Positions 27,230 to 36,100 of a DNA stretch of 64,000 nt are shown here, in pieces. Origin of the DNA: Paenibacillus tyrphae (GTDB lineage: Bacteria > Bacillota > Bacilli > Paenibacillales > NBRC-103111); the NCBI RefSeq assembly GCF_024158745.1, contig NZ_JAMZAW010000010.1:1-64000 (forward strand), read 5' to 3'. A program made the position numbers and the translations under genes. Position 1 is the stretch's first letter. Every line of letters begins with the position of its first letter. Under the pieces are notes generated by a model, which searched no databases, was not told the origin of the DNA, and was given only the letters and a program-made list of their open reading frames with translations.

Positions 27230-27310
27230 TCCATTCACCTTTAATCTGCTCGCTAAAGCAGAACGTGATCTGCCAAAAAAAGAGCAGTCCCCTATACCGT
27301 CATTTTGATT

Positions 27311-28486
27311 CTAGGTATCCATCGAAATATGATCCCATTCTTCGTTGCGGTGACCTATGATCCAGAACAATCCCCGGCGTCTTTCCAAGACGACGCTTTC
27401 GTTCATACCGGCCGGGGCTTCCTCCCCTTGGATTCGGCTGTTGACGCACGCCCAGTGAAGCCGATAAATTTTGTCAGCCTCATCCAACATTTCTTCCTTG
27501 CTGCGCATCGCGGTTTTCAGAACGAATTGTTCGAACGTTTCGCAACTGGAAACGACCTCAATCGCATAGTCACAGTCGCATACTTGATCGGGAAAATCAA
27601 GCGTCTCCACAAGACCCAGTGCCCAAATAAGCGCCCAGTACGCTTCATATTGCCAGGAAATATTGATCGCCTCTTCCCTAACCGGCTCATCATCCTGCAA
27701 TAGCTTTTTTTCGTTCTCTGTGAGGTACTCTTCCACGCCAAATTTTTGCAGCATGCCGGTGAAAAAGTCTCTCGACCCCTGAATATCTTCGCCTTGCGCC
27801 ACGTCGCAAGCGAATTGGATGACGATTAATAAGGCTACCGCTCTTCTTGCGATGTCTTCTTTTGTTTTAAACTGGCATTGTTCCAAGGGCGGAAGCTGCG
27901 GCAGTCCGTGAATAAACGGAATCCCTCTTTCGCTTAAGTAGGCGATTGTCTTGCTTTTTCGTTGTTCGCCTTCCTCGGATGTGATTTCAGGGCCTAGCAC
28001 CTTTCTGGTGCAGGCGTGAGGCCTGAAGTTAGACGGGCCCGATGTACCGTCGGGATATACAATGACCTCTCCCGCTTGATCAAGCAAAATTCCGTTCGGC
28101 AAAAAGCCGATTCCTCCGATTCGCGACAGCAGCCCCGTAAATAATTGCATCTGCCCGTCGGTTATGTCCTTCTCCGTTTCGATGGCAAGCATCGTATTTA
28201 AGACGGATATTTGCGTCATGACCAACCCTTTAAGGTTCTCGTCTTCAAAAGGAATGCGATCATAGAACCCCATCATCCCGGGAATATTGTTAGCGAAGTA
28301 ATCGGGATTCGTATCCTCGGACGCGACTCTTATCGTCATCTTATGTTTGCTGAACAGCGTTTTGGACTTGAGAAAATAATCATTGTCGTCTCTCTTGATT
28401 TCGTAGCCTTTTGCAAATACGTCCGATATCGTAGTTTCGATATCATCAATGTCGTTCCTGGATGCGAATATCGTGAAGTGTTTCAA
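27311..28486 (-). CDS. DUF4272 domain protein
   Basis: A 391-residue cytosolic protein. The C-terminal half carries the DUF4272 signature: RRAVALLIVIQFACD, then SWQYEAYWALIWALGLVETLDFPDQVCDC and EEMLDEADKIYRLHWACVN. The N-terminal half (1-175) is a separate alpha/beta region (FTIFASRNDIDDIETTI). DUF4272 proteins are common beside immunity genes of polymorphic toxins, but biochemical function is unknown. Single gene, divergent from the MerR operon at 28.6 kb. Confidence 0.8.
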   Translation of the reverse strand: MKHFTIFASRNDIDDIETTISDVFAKGYEIKRDDNDYFLKSKTLFSKHKMTIRVASEDTNPDYFANNIPGMMGFYDRIPFEDENLKGLVMTQISVLNTMLAIETEKDITDGQMQLFTGLLSRIGGIGFLPNGILLDQAGEVIVYPDGTSGPSNFRPHACTRKVLGPEITSEEGEQRKSKTIAYLSERGIPFIHGLPQLPPLEQCQFKTKEDIARRAVALLIVIQFACDVAQGEDIQGSRDFFTGMLQKFGVEEYLTENEKKLLQDDEPVREEAINISWQYEAYWALIWALGLVETLDFPDQVCDCDYAIEVVSSCETFEQFVLKTAMRSKEEMLDEADKIYRLHWACVNSRIQGEEAPAGMNESVVLERRRGLFWIIGHRNEEWDHISMDT

Positions 28487-28585
28487 AATGTGTTCCTCCC
28501 CAAATCCATCATTTGCCTATGTTTGAATTTACTCTATAAGAGCATCGAGTTCAATAGATAATAACGATTATTTTAATCTAAACAC

Positions 28586-28616
28586 TTGACCTTAGGTCTG
28601 ACCTAAGGTGTATCGT
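28586..28616 (+). promoter_or_regulatory. MerR-type promoter with 19-bp spacer
   Basis: TTGACC (-35) and TATCGT (-10) are 19 bases apart and the spacer contains the perfect palindrome CCTTAGGTC-T-GACCTAAGG. It reads into the MerR-GNAT-DUF418 operon starting at 28653 and is almost certainly the operator of that MerR protein. Confidence 0.9.
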
Positions 28617-28652
28617 TAAGATATTCCAAGCCCCATCCTAGGAGTGACCTTT

Positions 28653-29426
28653 ATGAAGAGTGAAATTACGATTAGTGAATTAGCTAAGCTTATGAACGTG
28701 TCTGTTCATCAAATTCGTTATTTTGAAGAGAAAGGAGTCCTACAACCTGCTTATACGGATACTAATCAGTACAGAATGTATAGCATCGATCAAATTTATC
28801 AGCTAGCGCATATTCTGTTGCTTCGCAAACTGAGAGTGCCTGTTCAGTCCATAAAAGATTGCATGACTTCCTATTCCGCGGATCAATATCGCCAGCTTCT
28901 TCATCATTCCCTGCGGGAAATCGATGCGGAGCTGCAGCGGCTCCAAGAGCTTCAGCAGTTCATCAAAAAAGTTTTGCACGAACAACAGAGCTTCAGCTCG
29001 CAGCCCAATCCGTACCAAATCAAGCGGCGTGATACCACTTATCTGGCACGTTGGATTGAAATGGATTCGCACACGAAGCTAAATGCCGCACGATTGGCTG
29101 AACAGACGAAGCGCGTTCCGAACTTGTTCGAATCGGACATTCATTATGTATACGACGGTTCGAGCACCGTTTCCTTATTTCTGGAAACGCAGGCGCCCGG
29201 CGATTTGTCTCTGCCTGAGGGCGATTACCTTTCCATACAGAGTCTTGTGAATGAAGATGAAGATCTTGAACCGTTGATCGAACAGTTTTACGGCTATGCC
29301 GCTGCGCAATCTCCTGTCATCACAGGTCCTCTGATTCTCATTGAAAAATCTTATTTATCCCTATTTAGTCAAAGCCAGTTGCACTACGAGCTGCAGGCCT
29401 TAATCGAGCCGGCTGCAAAATCCTAG
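28653..29426 (+). CDS. MerR-family transcriptional regulator
   Basis: A 257-residue MerR protein: winged HTH at 5-75 (TISELAKLMNVSVHQIRYFEEKGVL, QYRMYSIDQIYQLAHILLLRKL), a coiled coil (REIDAELQRLQELQQFIKKVL), then a ligand domain (about 125-255) that is not clearly GyrI-like. The start at 28653 follows AGGAG by 8 bases. It heads an operon with an acetyltransferase and a DUF418 membrane protein and has its own 19-bp-spacer promoter, so it should activate all three genes on binding its ligand. Confidence 0.85.
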   Translation: MKSEITISELAKLMNVSVHQIRYFEEKGVLQPAYTDTNQYRMYSIDQIYQLAHILLLRKLRVPVQSIKDCMTSYSADQYRQLLHHSLREIDAELQRLQELQQFIKKVLHEQQSFSSQPNPYQIKRRDTTYLARWIEMDSHTKLNAARLAEQTKRVPNLFESDIHYVYDGSSTVSLFLETQAPGDLSLPEGDYLSIQSLVNEDEDLEPLIEQFYGYAAAQSPVITGPLILIEKSYLSLFSQSQLHYELQALIEPAAKS

Positions 29427-29440
29427 GGGAGGAATCGAAC

Positions 29441-30100
29441 ATGACAGCAGCCCCCATAACGATCGAACCAATACAAGCCAAGTATAATCCACAGGTCGGC
29501 CGATTGCTTGTACTCGGGTTTGGCGGAAAATTTCAAAACCTGACGAACATGAATGATGGCGAGCTCGCCCTTTTCTTCGAAAAGCTTCTTGACCATTTAC
29601 CAACTGATCCGGCAAGTCAACGAATGGTCGCCCTGCAGGAGGGAGAAGTGATCGGAACCATATCCATCAAGTGGAGGCCCCAATCTGCTACGAAGCAAAA
29701 GCAAAAGCTCGCTTCGTGGAAAAGCTTCAATCGGTTTGGAACATGGAAGCTGCTTAAAATGTTGATCGGGTTATATTTATTCGACCATAACCCAAAGGCC
29801 GGAGAATGTTATATTGCAGACGTTGCTGTCCATCCGGACCATCGAGGCAAAGGAGTCGGTAAGCTGCTATTGCAATGGGCCCAGTATTTTGCAGAAACGA
29901 AGCAAAGCCTCGATCGGCTAAGTTTGTACGTCTCGGGTAAAAACCCGCGGGCGAAGCATTTATACGAGCAGCTATTATTCCGTACACATTCACAATCGAA
30001 AAGTCTAGTGTGGCATCTCTTATTCAAGGAAAAGAAATGGGATTACATGGTGATGAGCTTTAAACGGATCAGCGCGTCAAAGGGAGATGATGCGGTATGA
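29441..30100 (+). CDS. GNAT-family N-acetyltransferase
   Basis: A 219-residue GNAT with motif A IADVAVHPDHRGKGVGKLLLQWA (RGKGVG pyrophosphate loop) and the later RLSLYVSGKNPRAKHLYEQLLF. GGGGAGG lies before the ATG, 14 bases after the MerR gene. Its stop overlaps the start of the DUF418 gene (ATGA). In this context it may inactivate the drug or ligand sensed by the MerR regulator; that is inference. Confidence 0.85.
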   Translation: MTAAPITIEPIQAKYNPQVGRLLVLGFGGKFQNLTNMNDGELALFFEKLLDHLPTDPASQRMVALQEGEVIGTISIKWRPQSATKQKQKLASWKSFNRFGTWKLLKMLIGLYLFDHNPKAGECYIADVAVHPDHRGKGVGKLLLQWAQYFAETKQSLDRLSLYVSGKNPRAKHLYEQLLFRTHSQSKSLVWHLLFKEKKWDYMVMSFKRISASKGDDAV

Positions 30101-31185
30101 GTCAATCTATAAATCCATCAAAAGAGCGAATAACCGCCCTTGATTTTGCGAGAGCATTGGCGATCTTTGGCATGATAATCGTGAACTATAAGCTTGCCAT
30201 GCAGGCAGAGAATGGCGGACCGGCATGGCTGCAATCGATAGCAGGTTTGTTTGAAGGAAGAGCATCCGCATTGTTCGTCGTGCTGGCCGGCATTGGGGTG
30301 TCATTAATGACCTCGAAAGCGCGAAATTCAATGAACGAAGAGCTCATTCGTCAAAGCCGGAACAGCTTGTACCGGCGAGCCGTTTTCCTGTTTGTAGCTG
30401 GCGTGATTTTATTGTTAATGGGCTGGAGCGCCGACATTTTGCATTATTATGCCGTGTTCATGCTAGTCGCTGCGGTCTTGATCACCGTATCCGATAATAA
30501 AATACTCGGTCTGTTCTCGATGATTCTGTTAACATCGCAGTTATTATTAGTCCTACTCGATTACACTCAAGGGTGGGACTCGAGTTTTAAGCAATATGCG
30601 GGCTTTTGGACGATAGAAGGGTTCACCCGCAATCTGTTATTTAACGGATTCCATCCTGTCTTTCCTTGGTTGAGCTTCTTCCTCATCGGCTTGTGGATTG
30701 GCAGAAAGCGTTGGCTGAATAAACAAAACCGATCGAAGGTACTGCTCTATTCGCTGTCGGGAACGGTTGTTTTTGAAACGATTTCTTCCGTTTTGGTCCA
30801 ATGGAAAACGCCTGCATTCGGTAAGGCGGCCTATTATCTTTTTGGGACTAAACCGATGCCGCCCAACATGCTGTATGTATTATCCGGCATTTGTTCAGCT
30901 TTGGCCGTTATTGCGATCTGTGTTTATATCGTCGAAAAATTTGAGAATTCCCTTCTGACGCAGGCGGTGATCCATACCGGACAATTATCGTTATCCCATT
31001 ATATCGGGCACATCGTTATTGGATTAGGGCTGCTTGAGACTGTGGGTTATTTAGAAAATGGCAAACTTTCAATCGCTATGGCATATGGGACCGTTTATTT
31101 CATGCTGGCCATCGTTTTTTCGGCAGTGTGGAGAAAATGGATGAAACGAGGTCCGATTGAGTTGATCATGAGAAAATTTTGCTGA
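30097..31185 (+). CDS. DUF418 family membrane protein
   Basis: A 362-residue integral membrane protein with about ten hydrophobic helices. The opening ERITALDFARALAIFGMIIVNY and later HTGQLSLSHYIGHIVIGLGLL are the DUF418 signatures; the family is related to membrane acyltransferases (heparan-alpha-glucosaminide N-acetyltransferase/OpgC-like). Third gene of the MerR operon, translationally coupled to the GNAT. Pairing of a soluble and a membrane acyltransferase-like protein under one MerR switch suggests joint modification of a compound, which is inference. Confidence 0.85.
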   Translation: MSQSINPSKERITALDFARALAIFGMIIVNYKLAMQAENGGPAWLQSIAGLFEGRASALFVVLAGIGVSLMTSKARNSMNEELIRQSRNSLYRRAVFLFVAGVILLLMGWSADILHYYAVFMLVAAVLITVSDNKILGLFSMILLTSQLLLVLLDYTQGWDSSFKQYAGFWTIEGFTRNLLFNGFHPVFPWLSFFLIGLWIGRKRWLNKQNRSKVLLYSLSGTVVFETISSVLVQWKTPAFGKAAYYLFGTKPMPPNMLYVLSGICSALAVIAICVYIVEKFENSLLTQAVIHTGQLSLSHYIGHIVIGLGLLETVGYLENGKLSIAMAYGTVYFMLAIVFSAVWRKWMKRGPIELIMRKFC

Positions 31186-31251
31186 GTCGTGTAAGACGCG
31201 AAGGTTTTCTTCTCTTATATGGCCGTCGTACAAGCTGGAATAAGAGGGCAA

Positions 31252-31277
31252 CAACCACGTCTTCATTGACGTGGTTG
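31252..31277. terminator. Left flanking hairpin of repeat copy A
   Basis: CAACCACGTC pairs with GACGTGGTTG around a six-base loop. It may be the DUF418 terminator. An almost identical hairpin lies on the other side of the repeat element. Confidence 0.6.
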
Positions 31278-31281
31278 AATT

Positions 31282-31380
31282 TGTTGAGAAAGTGGTCAAT
31301 TGAGATAATAGAGGTTACGAGGGGGTGAGGTATCCACTTCCGTTTGCATCTCATTTTTTGTAAAAACACGCTTTCTCAAC
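31282..31380. repeat. Structured repeat, short copy A (99 bp)
   Basis: Starts TGTTGAGAAAGTGG and ends CGCTTTCTCAAC (imperfect terminal inverted repeat). It shares GAGATAATAGAGGTTACGAG, GGTATCCACTTCCG, TTTGCATCTCATTTTTTG and TAAAAA with the copy at 60 kb, but lacks the central 166 bases. The missing part in the long copy is bracketed by CACTTCCG and CACCTCCG, so copy A looks like a deletion between these near-repeats. No coding capacity. It resembles a MITE-type non-autonomous element. Confidence 0.8.
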
Positions 31381-31384
31381 TCTC

Positions 31385-31413
31385 AGAACCACGTTTTCAA
31401 TTGACGTGGTTCT
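31385..31413. terminator. Right flanking hairpin of repeat copy A
   Basis: AGAACCACGT pairs with ACGTGGTTCT around a nine-base loop. Its core ACCACGTTTTCAATTGACG differs from the left hairpin at only a few positions, so the two are duplicates. Confidence 0.6.
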
Positions 31414-31566
31414 GATTCTAACCATTACCTTTAACTTGGGTCATATAAAATAATTTCCGCTACCGCCAACCGTTCCATGACCTACTGTTTCTGCCTCCTC
31501 GTCAGTCCCATTCGGGACTTTCGCTCTATTAAGAAGGCAACACCTGCAAGGTACCCTATCAATTTT

Positions 31567-32472
31567 TTAATTTTTCGTACCTGCTCCGTTGACAGGCCAA
31601 AAGCGAATGACAACTGAGCCTCGCTGCTCAATAATTACTAGATCGCTAGTATGTAATTTCACGGTAGTGACCATATATCCGTTATCGGAAAGATAGTCTC
31701 CAAATTCATGTCCGTGGCTCTGAAATAAGGCCGCAATATTCCGGGATGAACAAGGAATTTCCTCAACATGCTGGAGATTGTTAGTCTCATAGATTATCTT
31801 TGATTCCTGTATTGTAAAAGGAATTCGCTCACGGCAAAGATGGGCCACCGGATTTGGTAAAAATTCAAAAATGAATTTCTGGATGATTAATGCTTCTGGG
31901 TTTGTTGAATAATGGATTGAAATCCCCTTTAAACTGCCTTCCGGGTCCTCCGGAACACCGACCCATGGATTGGAACTGTTTGGATCGAATTTCGATTTTA
32001 TTTTGAAATATAGGTGTCTTAGTTCATGAAATGTTGCACTTTCTACAAATAGAGTCGATTGATGCTCTTCATCGGATTCTTGATGGAACCTGACGATCAG
32101 AAGATCCAAACTATTGTTCATGAAGAAATCATTTCTTTTGGAAACAATAATTTCTTTAAATCGAAAGAAGTGGCCTCGGATAAGAGTTAAATCATTAGCA
32201 TAAAGCTCGATATCTATTTCATCCTTATTTTGAATCCCTAGATAGACAAGCACATGCTTTGGAATGGCAATCTGTCCCTCTGCTGAAACCCGATAAACAT
32301 CTTGATTGTTGTTTCCGAATAGAAAAGGTTGTTTTGGTTTGAAATTTATCTTAACTCGCTTGCCTACACCTGACTCGAACTCCTCATATTCAAGTATGGT
32401 GCCTGGCTCGATACGCATTCTTTCTCTTAAATGAATAGGGATTGTGAATAAAATTGGCGCCATATCAACCAT
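31567..32472 (-). CDS. Protein with two AbrB-like segments and unknown C-terminus
   Basis: A 301-residue protein, AT-richer than its surroundings. Residues about 5-30 (FTIPIHLRERMRIEPGTILE) and about 60-98 (YRVSAEGQIAIPKHVLVYLG, then KDEIDIELYANDLTLI) each look like the beta-hairpin of an AbrB/SpoVT swapped-hairpin DNA-binding domain. The remaining 200 residues match nothing I recognise; they contain an aromatic, His-rich part (FQSHGHEFGDYL) and end in VVIRFWPVNGAG. GGAAGGTG stands before the ATG. It could be a regulator with a ligand domain. Probably acquired by transfer, judging from base composition. Confidence 0.6.
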   Translation of the reverse strand: MVDMAPILFTIPIHLRERMRIEPGTILEYEEFESGVGKRVKINFKPKQPFLFGNNNQDVYRVSAEGQIAIPKHVLVYLGIQNKDEIDIELYANDLTLIRGHFFRFKEIIVSKRNDFFMNNSLDLLIVRFHQESDEEHQSTLFVESATFHELRHLYFKIKSKFDPNSSNPWVGVPEDPEGSLKGISIHYSTNPEALIIQKFIFEFLPNPVAHLCRERIPFTIQESKIIYETNNLQHVEEIPCSSRNIAALFQSHGHEFGDYLSDNGYMVTTVKLHTSDLVIIEQRGSVVIRFWPVNGAGTKN

Positions 32473-32531
32473 AAAAACACCTTCCGCTCCGATTTATTAT
32501 CTATATTATATAACGAATAATATGGATACTA

Positions 32532-32570
32532 AAAAGCCTCCTTATCCAATTATTGGATAGGAGGATTCTT
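32532..32570. terminator. Terminator after the GrpB-family gene
   Basis: CCTCC(T)TATCCAAT pairs with ATTGGATAGGAGG, with A-run and T-rich sides. It is placed right after the minus-strand stop at 32579. Confidence 0.8.
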
Positions 32571-32578
32571 ATTCATAA

Positions 32579-33097
32579 TTAGCGGACAGTCCAATGCCAA
32601 ATCAAGGCTTGCTTTTCCACTTTTTTCACAAAATCGTCTTTTCCGTCGCCGTAACGCTCTATGTCATTTGGATATTTTTTGGCAAGTTCACTTTTTAATT
32701 CACCATAGTCCTTCGAAATTTCGGGATGATGGCAAAGATAGTCTCTAAACGATAGATGGCGCTCAATTTCTTGGACATTATCGTACTGGAACGCGTGAAT
32801 ATGGTGGGTTCGGTTGTCTCCCCCTTTACGGAAGTATCTTCTGCCGCAAATACCGAACTCGCCCATCACTTCGTAGCCGAGCTTTTCAAATTGTAGGGAG
32901 TAATTATCCAATGCGTTGATATCTTGAACTACAAGCAGGATATCAATAATGGGTTTCGCTTGCAGACCAGGAACGGAAGTGCTGCCAATGTGAAAGCTGT
33001 TCACGAATTCACCCTGGAAAGCTGCTTTAATTTCGCGTTCTTCCTTTAGATACTCTTCTTTCCAATAAGGATTGTGTTCCACAACAGTGATATTCAT
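32579..33097 (-). CDS. GrpB-family protein (UPF0157, nucleotidyltransferase fold)
   Basis: A 172-residue protein. The block HIGSTSVPGLQAKPIIDILLVV is the GrpB/UPF0157 signature: GS...S plus a DxD-like Asp of the nucleotidyltransferase superfamily, followed by HHIHAF and FRDYL. Members are cytosolic and linked to dephospho-CoA kinase fusions or small-molecule nucleotidyl transfer; substrate unknown. GAGGTG lies 5 bases before the ATG. It is 88 bases downstream of the giant effector-like gene on the same strand. Confidence 0.85.
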   Translation of the reverse strand: MNITVVEHNPYWKEEYLKEEREIKAAFQGEFVNSFHIGSTSVPGLQAKPIIDILLVVQDINALDNYSLQFEKLGYEVMGEFGICGRRYFRKGGDNRTHHIHAFQYDNVQEIERHLSFRDYLCHHPEISKDYGELKSELAKKYPNDIERYGDGKDDFVKKVEKQALIWHWTVR

Positions 33098-33185
33098 AGG
33101 TTCACCTCTACTCGCATTTCATATATTCACCTTGTTGCATTCGATTGAGGGCATTACATCAATATACAAAAGTTGGAGAATGGTG

Positions 33186-35927
33186 TCAATTCAAAATAGT
33201 ATCAATATGCGGAACCAGGGTCGTAAGTACCCATCTGCTTCTTCGGGGATCATGTTGGATGAAGCCGCCGAATTCTACGTTATCTTCCGATATGGCCGCC
33301 ATCGTGCCGTTCGGCGCGTTTTCATACATCTCTCGGCCTATGCGCTGCGAGGAGGCTCCATTGGAATCAAAATGTCCGGCCTTCCAACGATGGAAAGCGT
33401 CCTCTCCCTGCTGCAAATACGCAACGAGATTGTTCGCGACCGTTTTCTTCACCTGGCACTTCTCCCATTTGAGCGTATTCGCCAAGTCCGTCAAATCTGA
33501 CGGATCGGGAGCGTTCTTTAACGTATCGATCCATCTATACTGCTCGTAAGCCTTAAGCGTCAGATCCGAATTGATTTGTTTTTCCTTGTAAAGCTCAAAA
33601 TGATAAGTCGGATTTCGCTGCTCAAATTCCTGCAAGGCGCTTTCCAGGTGTCCGCCGCTTACCCCGCTGTTGACGAAGCTTTTCGGATCGGGCGTTTTGA
33701 CGGAAATCAAGTGCTGAACTAGGTCGGCCGTAATGTCCGTATTCGTAACGCCGTGATTTTGCTGTATCCTGGGGAAGCCCTTCGGATCGGAAGTATACTT
33801 ATACAGAAGTGAGGCCGACTCAAGCTCCTCCCGCAGGCGGAGAAGTTTAGATGCCTCCTGCGGAGGCAGGCCCGTTACCTTCGTATCCACATAGGTCTTC
33901 ATCTCGGCAACGTAGCTCTCCACATTTGTCGGATCTACGGCCAGCTTCTGCAGCACCGTGCGCAAATCGTATACAGCGTCGTCGAACTCAGTGCTTTTTT
34001 CGATATGCTGTTTGTTCAGATTCGGCAGCTTTTTCCCTTGGTTCCCAGCCTCTTTCTGGTATTTGTTTACCAGCGCAGGCAGATTTACCGGCTTATCGTT
34101 GCTGAGTTGCAGCTCTGAGCCGAACAGTTGCTTCGCCTCGCCCAGCAAGACCCTCCAATTGGCGGCATTGGTGGAAACCGCCTGATCCAGATCAATCAGG
34201 AACTTTTCTTTTTGCTGAGCCTGATCCCTCTTCTTTTCCGTTTCGTTCCAATTCTTATAGGCACCCTCCTTCTGGTTTTGCAGCCCTCTGACACGGTCCG
34301 CCATGTCCGCCATATGCTCGAATAATGCCGGGGAAAAGTCGCTGGGGGCCAACAACTTCAGCTGACGGCAGCCAGCCTCCAATTCAATGCAAAAAAGACT
34401 CACAAAGTCTTGTTTATTGAATATTTGATCTTTTTTAAAAGTAATGCTGATTGATGTATTGGGCGTGATCTGGGTATGATCGGCGGAGGCGATCTCGCAG
34501 GTAACCGGATATTTATCCGTAACTGCGGTATTTTTATTTACAATTTCGAACTCCGCTTTGCTGCCCGTTTTCTTCACCGCTTTCAATTCCCATGGTGTAG
34601 CTGCGAGCACTTTGTCATTCACAACTGCCTCATTATCATACAGAGCTTCAATGGTTTTTGGGGGGCTGGATGTCACTCTTCCGTTCCTTCCGACAGGCGC
34701 GACCGCCGGCGCGTTGTTCAACCGGTGATCCATGTGCCCGGCTATACTTTCCGCCGCTTCATCCAGAGGAGGCAGGTGCGTATCCTCCTTGGGGATGTAC
34801 GTGGAAATAAAGCTCTGCCCCGCTTGATCGACGCGGACAATGGTCACGTGCGAATCAAACGCGAAATGGACGGAGTAACCGCTATTGAACTGATTCCGTT
34901 CGATTTTGTCGGCATAGCCTTTCTCAATCGTAAGCCGGGCCCATTTCAAATACGTATCGATGTCCGGCGCCTTCGCCTTGGAAAAAGGATGCTTCTCGGC
35001 ATGGGACAGCGCGGCTGGATCGCTTTCAAAGGTTAGCGCACTCGCCGCCGCCTTTAGCTTTTTTTCCATCTCCCCCTTGTTCTCCGGGTCCAGTCCAGGC
35101 ACGGTCTGTTTGGACTGCTGCTTGCCGTGTAAAGCGTTGGCACGCGCTGCATAGTTTTGTTCGACGATATGGTCAGCCAGCGTCCCGTCCGGATTGTTCG
35201 CAATGTAGAAGCTGTAATGGTTAGCAAGCAACCGGGCATCGGTAACGTCCGTACGGGCGGCTGCATAATCGAGCGCTTTTACTTTTAAGGTTATCTTTTC
35301 TTTGTCGTTTACTATATCGAACAAACGCATCCGATCCTCCAGCGGAGTGGACGAGCCTGATAGCATGGTGTTGACTTTGGTTCCATTGCTCATTAACGCA
35401 AGCAGTTCGTCGACCTCCGTCATCAGATGATGTTGAAACCGCAGCCGCTCGCCGCCGGATTTGATCAACTCGTGCTGATGGCCGACTTTTCCCGGATCTC
35501 CTTCCGCCTCCTTGCTGGAGTCGACAAGCTTTTGCAGCAGCTGCAGAGTGGCATCTTTACGCCCTAGCTCCTCAAGCTTCAAATAATGCATGGTCAAGGA
35601 ATTGTTCATGACGATTAGCTCGTCCTGTACGGTAAACTGATGATTTCCCGACGCAAATTTGACGTCCAGGTACGTTTTCCACTCCGCAGCATTATCCGCG
35701 CTCATGTTCAGGATGGGATCGGTAAATTTTCGCTGTGCGACAGCACCGGCAGCCGACTTGAGCTGACGGACCAGCCGGGTCAAAGCCTGGTTCCCCACTT
35801 GCTTCTGCATCTGCAGCAGAGCGGCTGCCGAGACGGGAAAGGCCGGCTGCGAGTGCGTATTCCGCGCCTCCGAACGAGTTGCCCCTGCTGCGCTTGATCC
35901 CGCTTGTTTATGTGTAAGCCGCCACAT
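33186..35927 (-). CDS. Giant effector-like protein with eCIS-type N-terminal motif, 913 aa
   Basis: No whole-length family is recognised. The N-terminus is low-complexity and then has LQMQKQVGNQALTRL at residues 38-52, matching the short LQxxxGNxAxxRL motif that precedes cargo domains (often DUF4157) in proteins loaded into extracellular contractile injection systems. The body is hydrophilic with long helices, a coiled-coil-like part near residues 550-590 (NQKEGAYKNWNETEKKRDQ), a compact beta-rich part near 365-395 (GYSVHFAFDSHVTIVRVD, then GQSFISTYIP) and a C-terminal module (REMYENAPNGTMAAISEDN to LTTLVPHID). No signal peptide, no HExxH. The start at 35927 follows GGAGGAG by 6 bases. A role as toxin or effector is inference. 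Confidence 0.65.
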   Translation of the reverse strand: MWRLTHKQAGSSAAGATRSEARNTHSQPAFPVSAAALLQMQKQVGNQALTRLVRQLKSAAGAVAQRKFTDPILNMSADNAAEWKTYLDVKFASGNHQFTVQDELIVMNNSLTMHYLKLEELGRKDATLQLLQKLVDSSKEAEGDPGKVGHQHELIKSGGERLRFQHHLMTEVDELLALMSNGTKVNTMLSGSSTPLEDRMRLFDIVNDKEKITLKVKALDYAAARTDVTDARLLANHYSFYIANNPDGTLADHIVEQNYAARANALHGKQQSKQTVPGLDPENKGEMEKKLKAAASALTFESDPAALSHAEKHPFSKAKAPDIDTYLKWARLTIEKGYADKIERNQFNSGYSVHFAFDSHVTIVRVDQAGQSFISTYIPKEDTHLPPLDEAAESIAGHMDHRLNNAPAVAPVGRNGRVTSSPPKTIEALYDNEAVVNDKVLAATPWELKAVKKTGSKAEFEIVNKNTAVTDKYPVTCEIASADHTQITPNTSISITFKKDQIFNKQDFVSLFCIELEAGCRQLKLLAPSDFSPALFEHMADMADRVRGLQNQKEGAYKNWNETEKKRDQAQQKEKFLIDLDQAVSTNAANWRVLLGEAKQLFGSELQLSNDKPVNLPALVNKYQKEAGNQGKKLPNLNKQHIEKSTEFDDAVYDLRTVLQKLAVDPTNVESYVAEMKTYVDTKVTGLPPQEASKLLRLREELESASLLYKYTSDPKGFPRIQQNHGVTNTDITADLVQHLISVKTPDPKSFVNSGVSGGHLESALQEFEQRNPTYHFELYKEKQINSDLTLKAYEQYRWIDTLKNAPDPSDLTDLANTLKWEKCQVKKTVANNLVAYLQQGEDAFHRWKAGHFDSNGASSQRIGREMYENAPNGTMAAISEDNVEFGGFIQHDPRRSRWVLTTLVPHIDTILN

Positions 35928-36044
35928 GGACTTCTCCTCCAGAACGTAGTTATGTTCATAATTCGCCATATTTCGACGAATCCCTTTATTTTCCTATCGG
36001 AGAAGGTCCATCCACTATCAGATGGAGGTTTATTTTCGAAATTC

Positions 36045-36073
36045 AAAAAAAATAGACTGCCGAAACAGTCTAA
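36045..36073 (-). terminator. Terminator of the fructose PTS operon
   Basis: AGACTG pairs with CAGTCT around a six-base loop and on the minus strand is followed by eight T after one A. It lies 28 bases past the EI stop codon. Confidence 0.75.
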
Positions 36074-36100
36074 CCAATGGATATCATTCATTTAAGCGAG

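Larger units (their letters stand above)
31186..31566. other. Intergenic region, 381 bases, with repeat element
   Basis: Between the convergent DUF418 and AbrB-like genes. It holds two near-identical hairpins and, between them, the short copy of the structured repeat (listed separately), and a small AGTCCC/GGGACT hairpin at about 31505-31522. No gene is seen. Confidence 0.7.

Noticed and set aside
31186..31566. CRISPR array or tRNA between 31.2 and 31.6 kb
   Set aside because: The repeats are only two, differently spaced, palindromic hairpins, with no spacer array and no tRNA-like cloverleaf.
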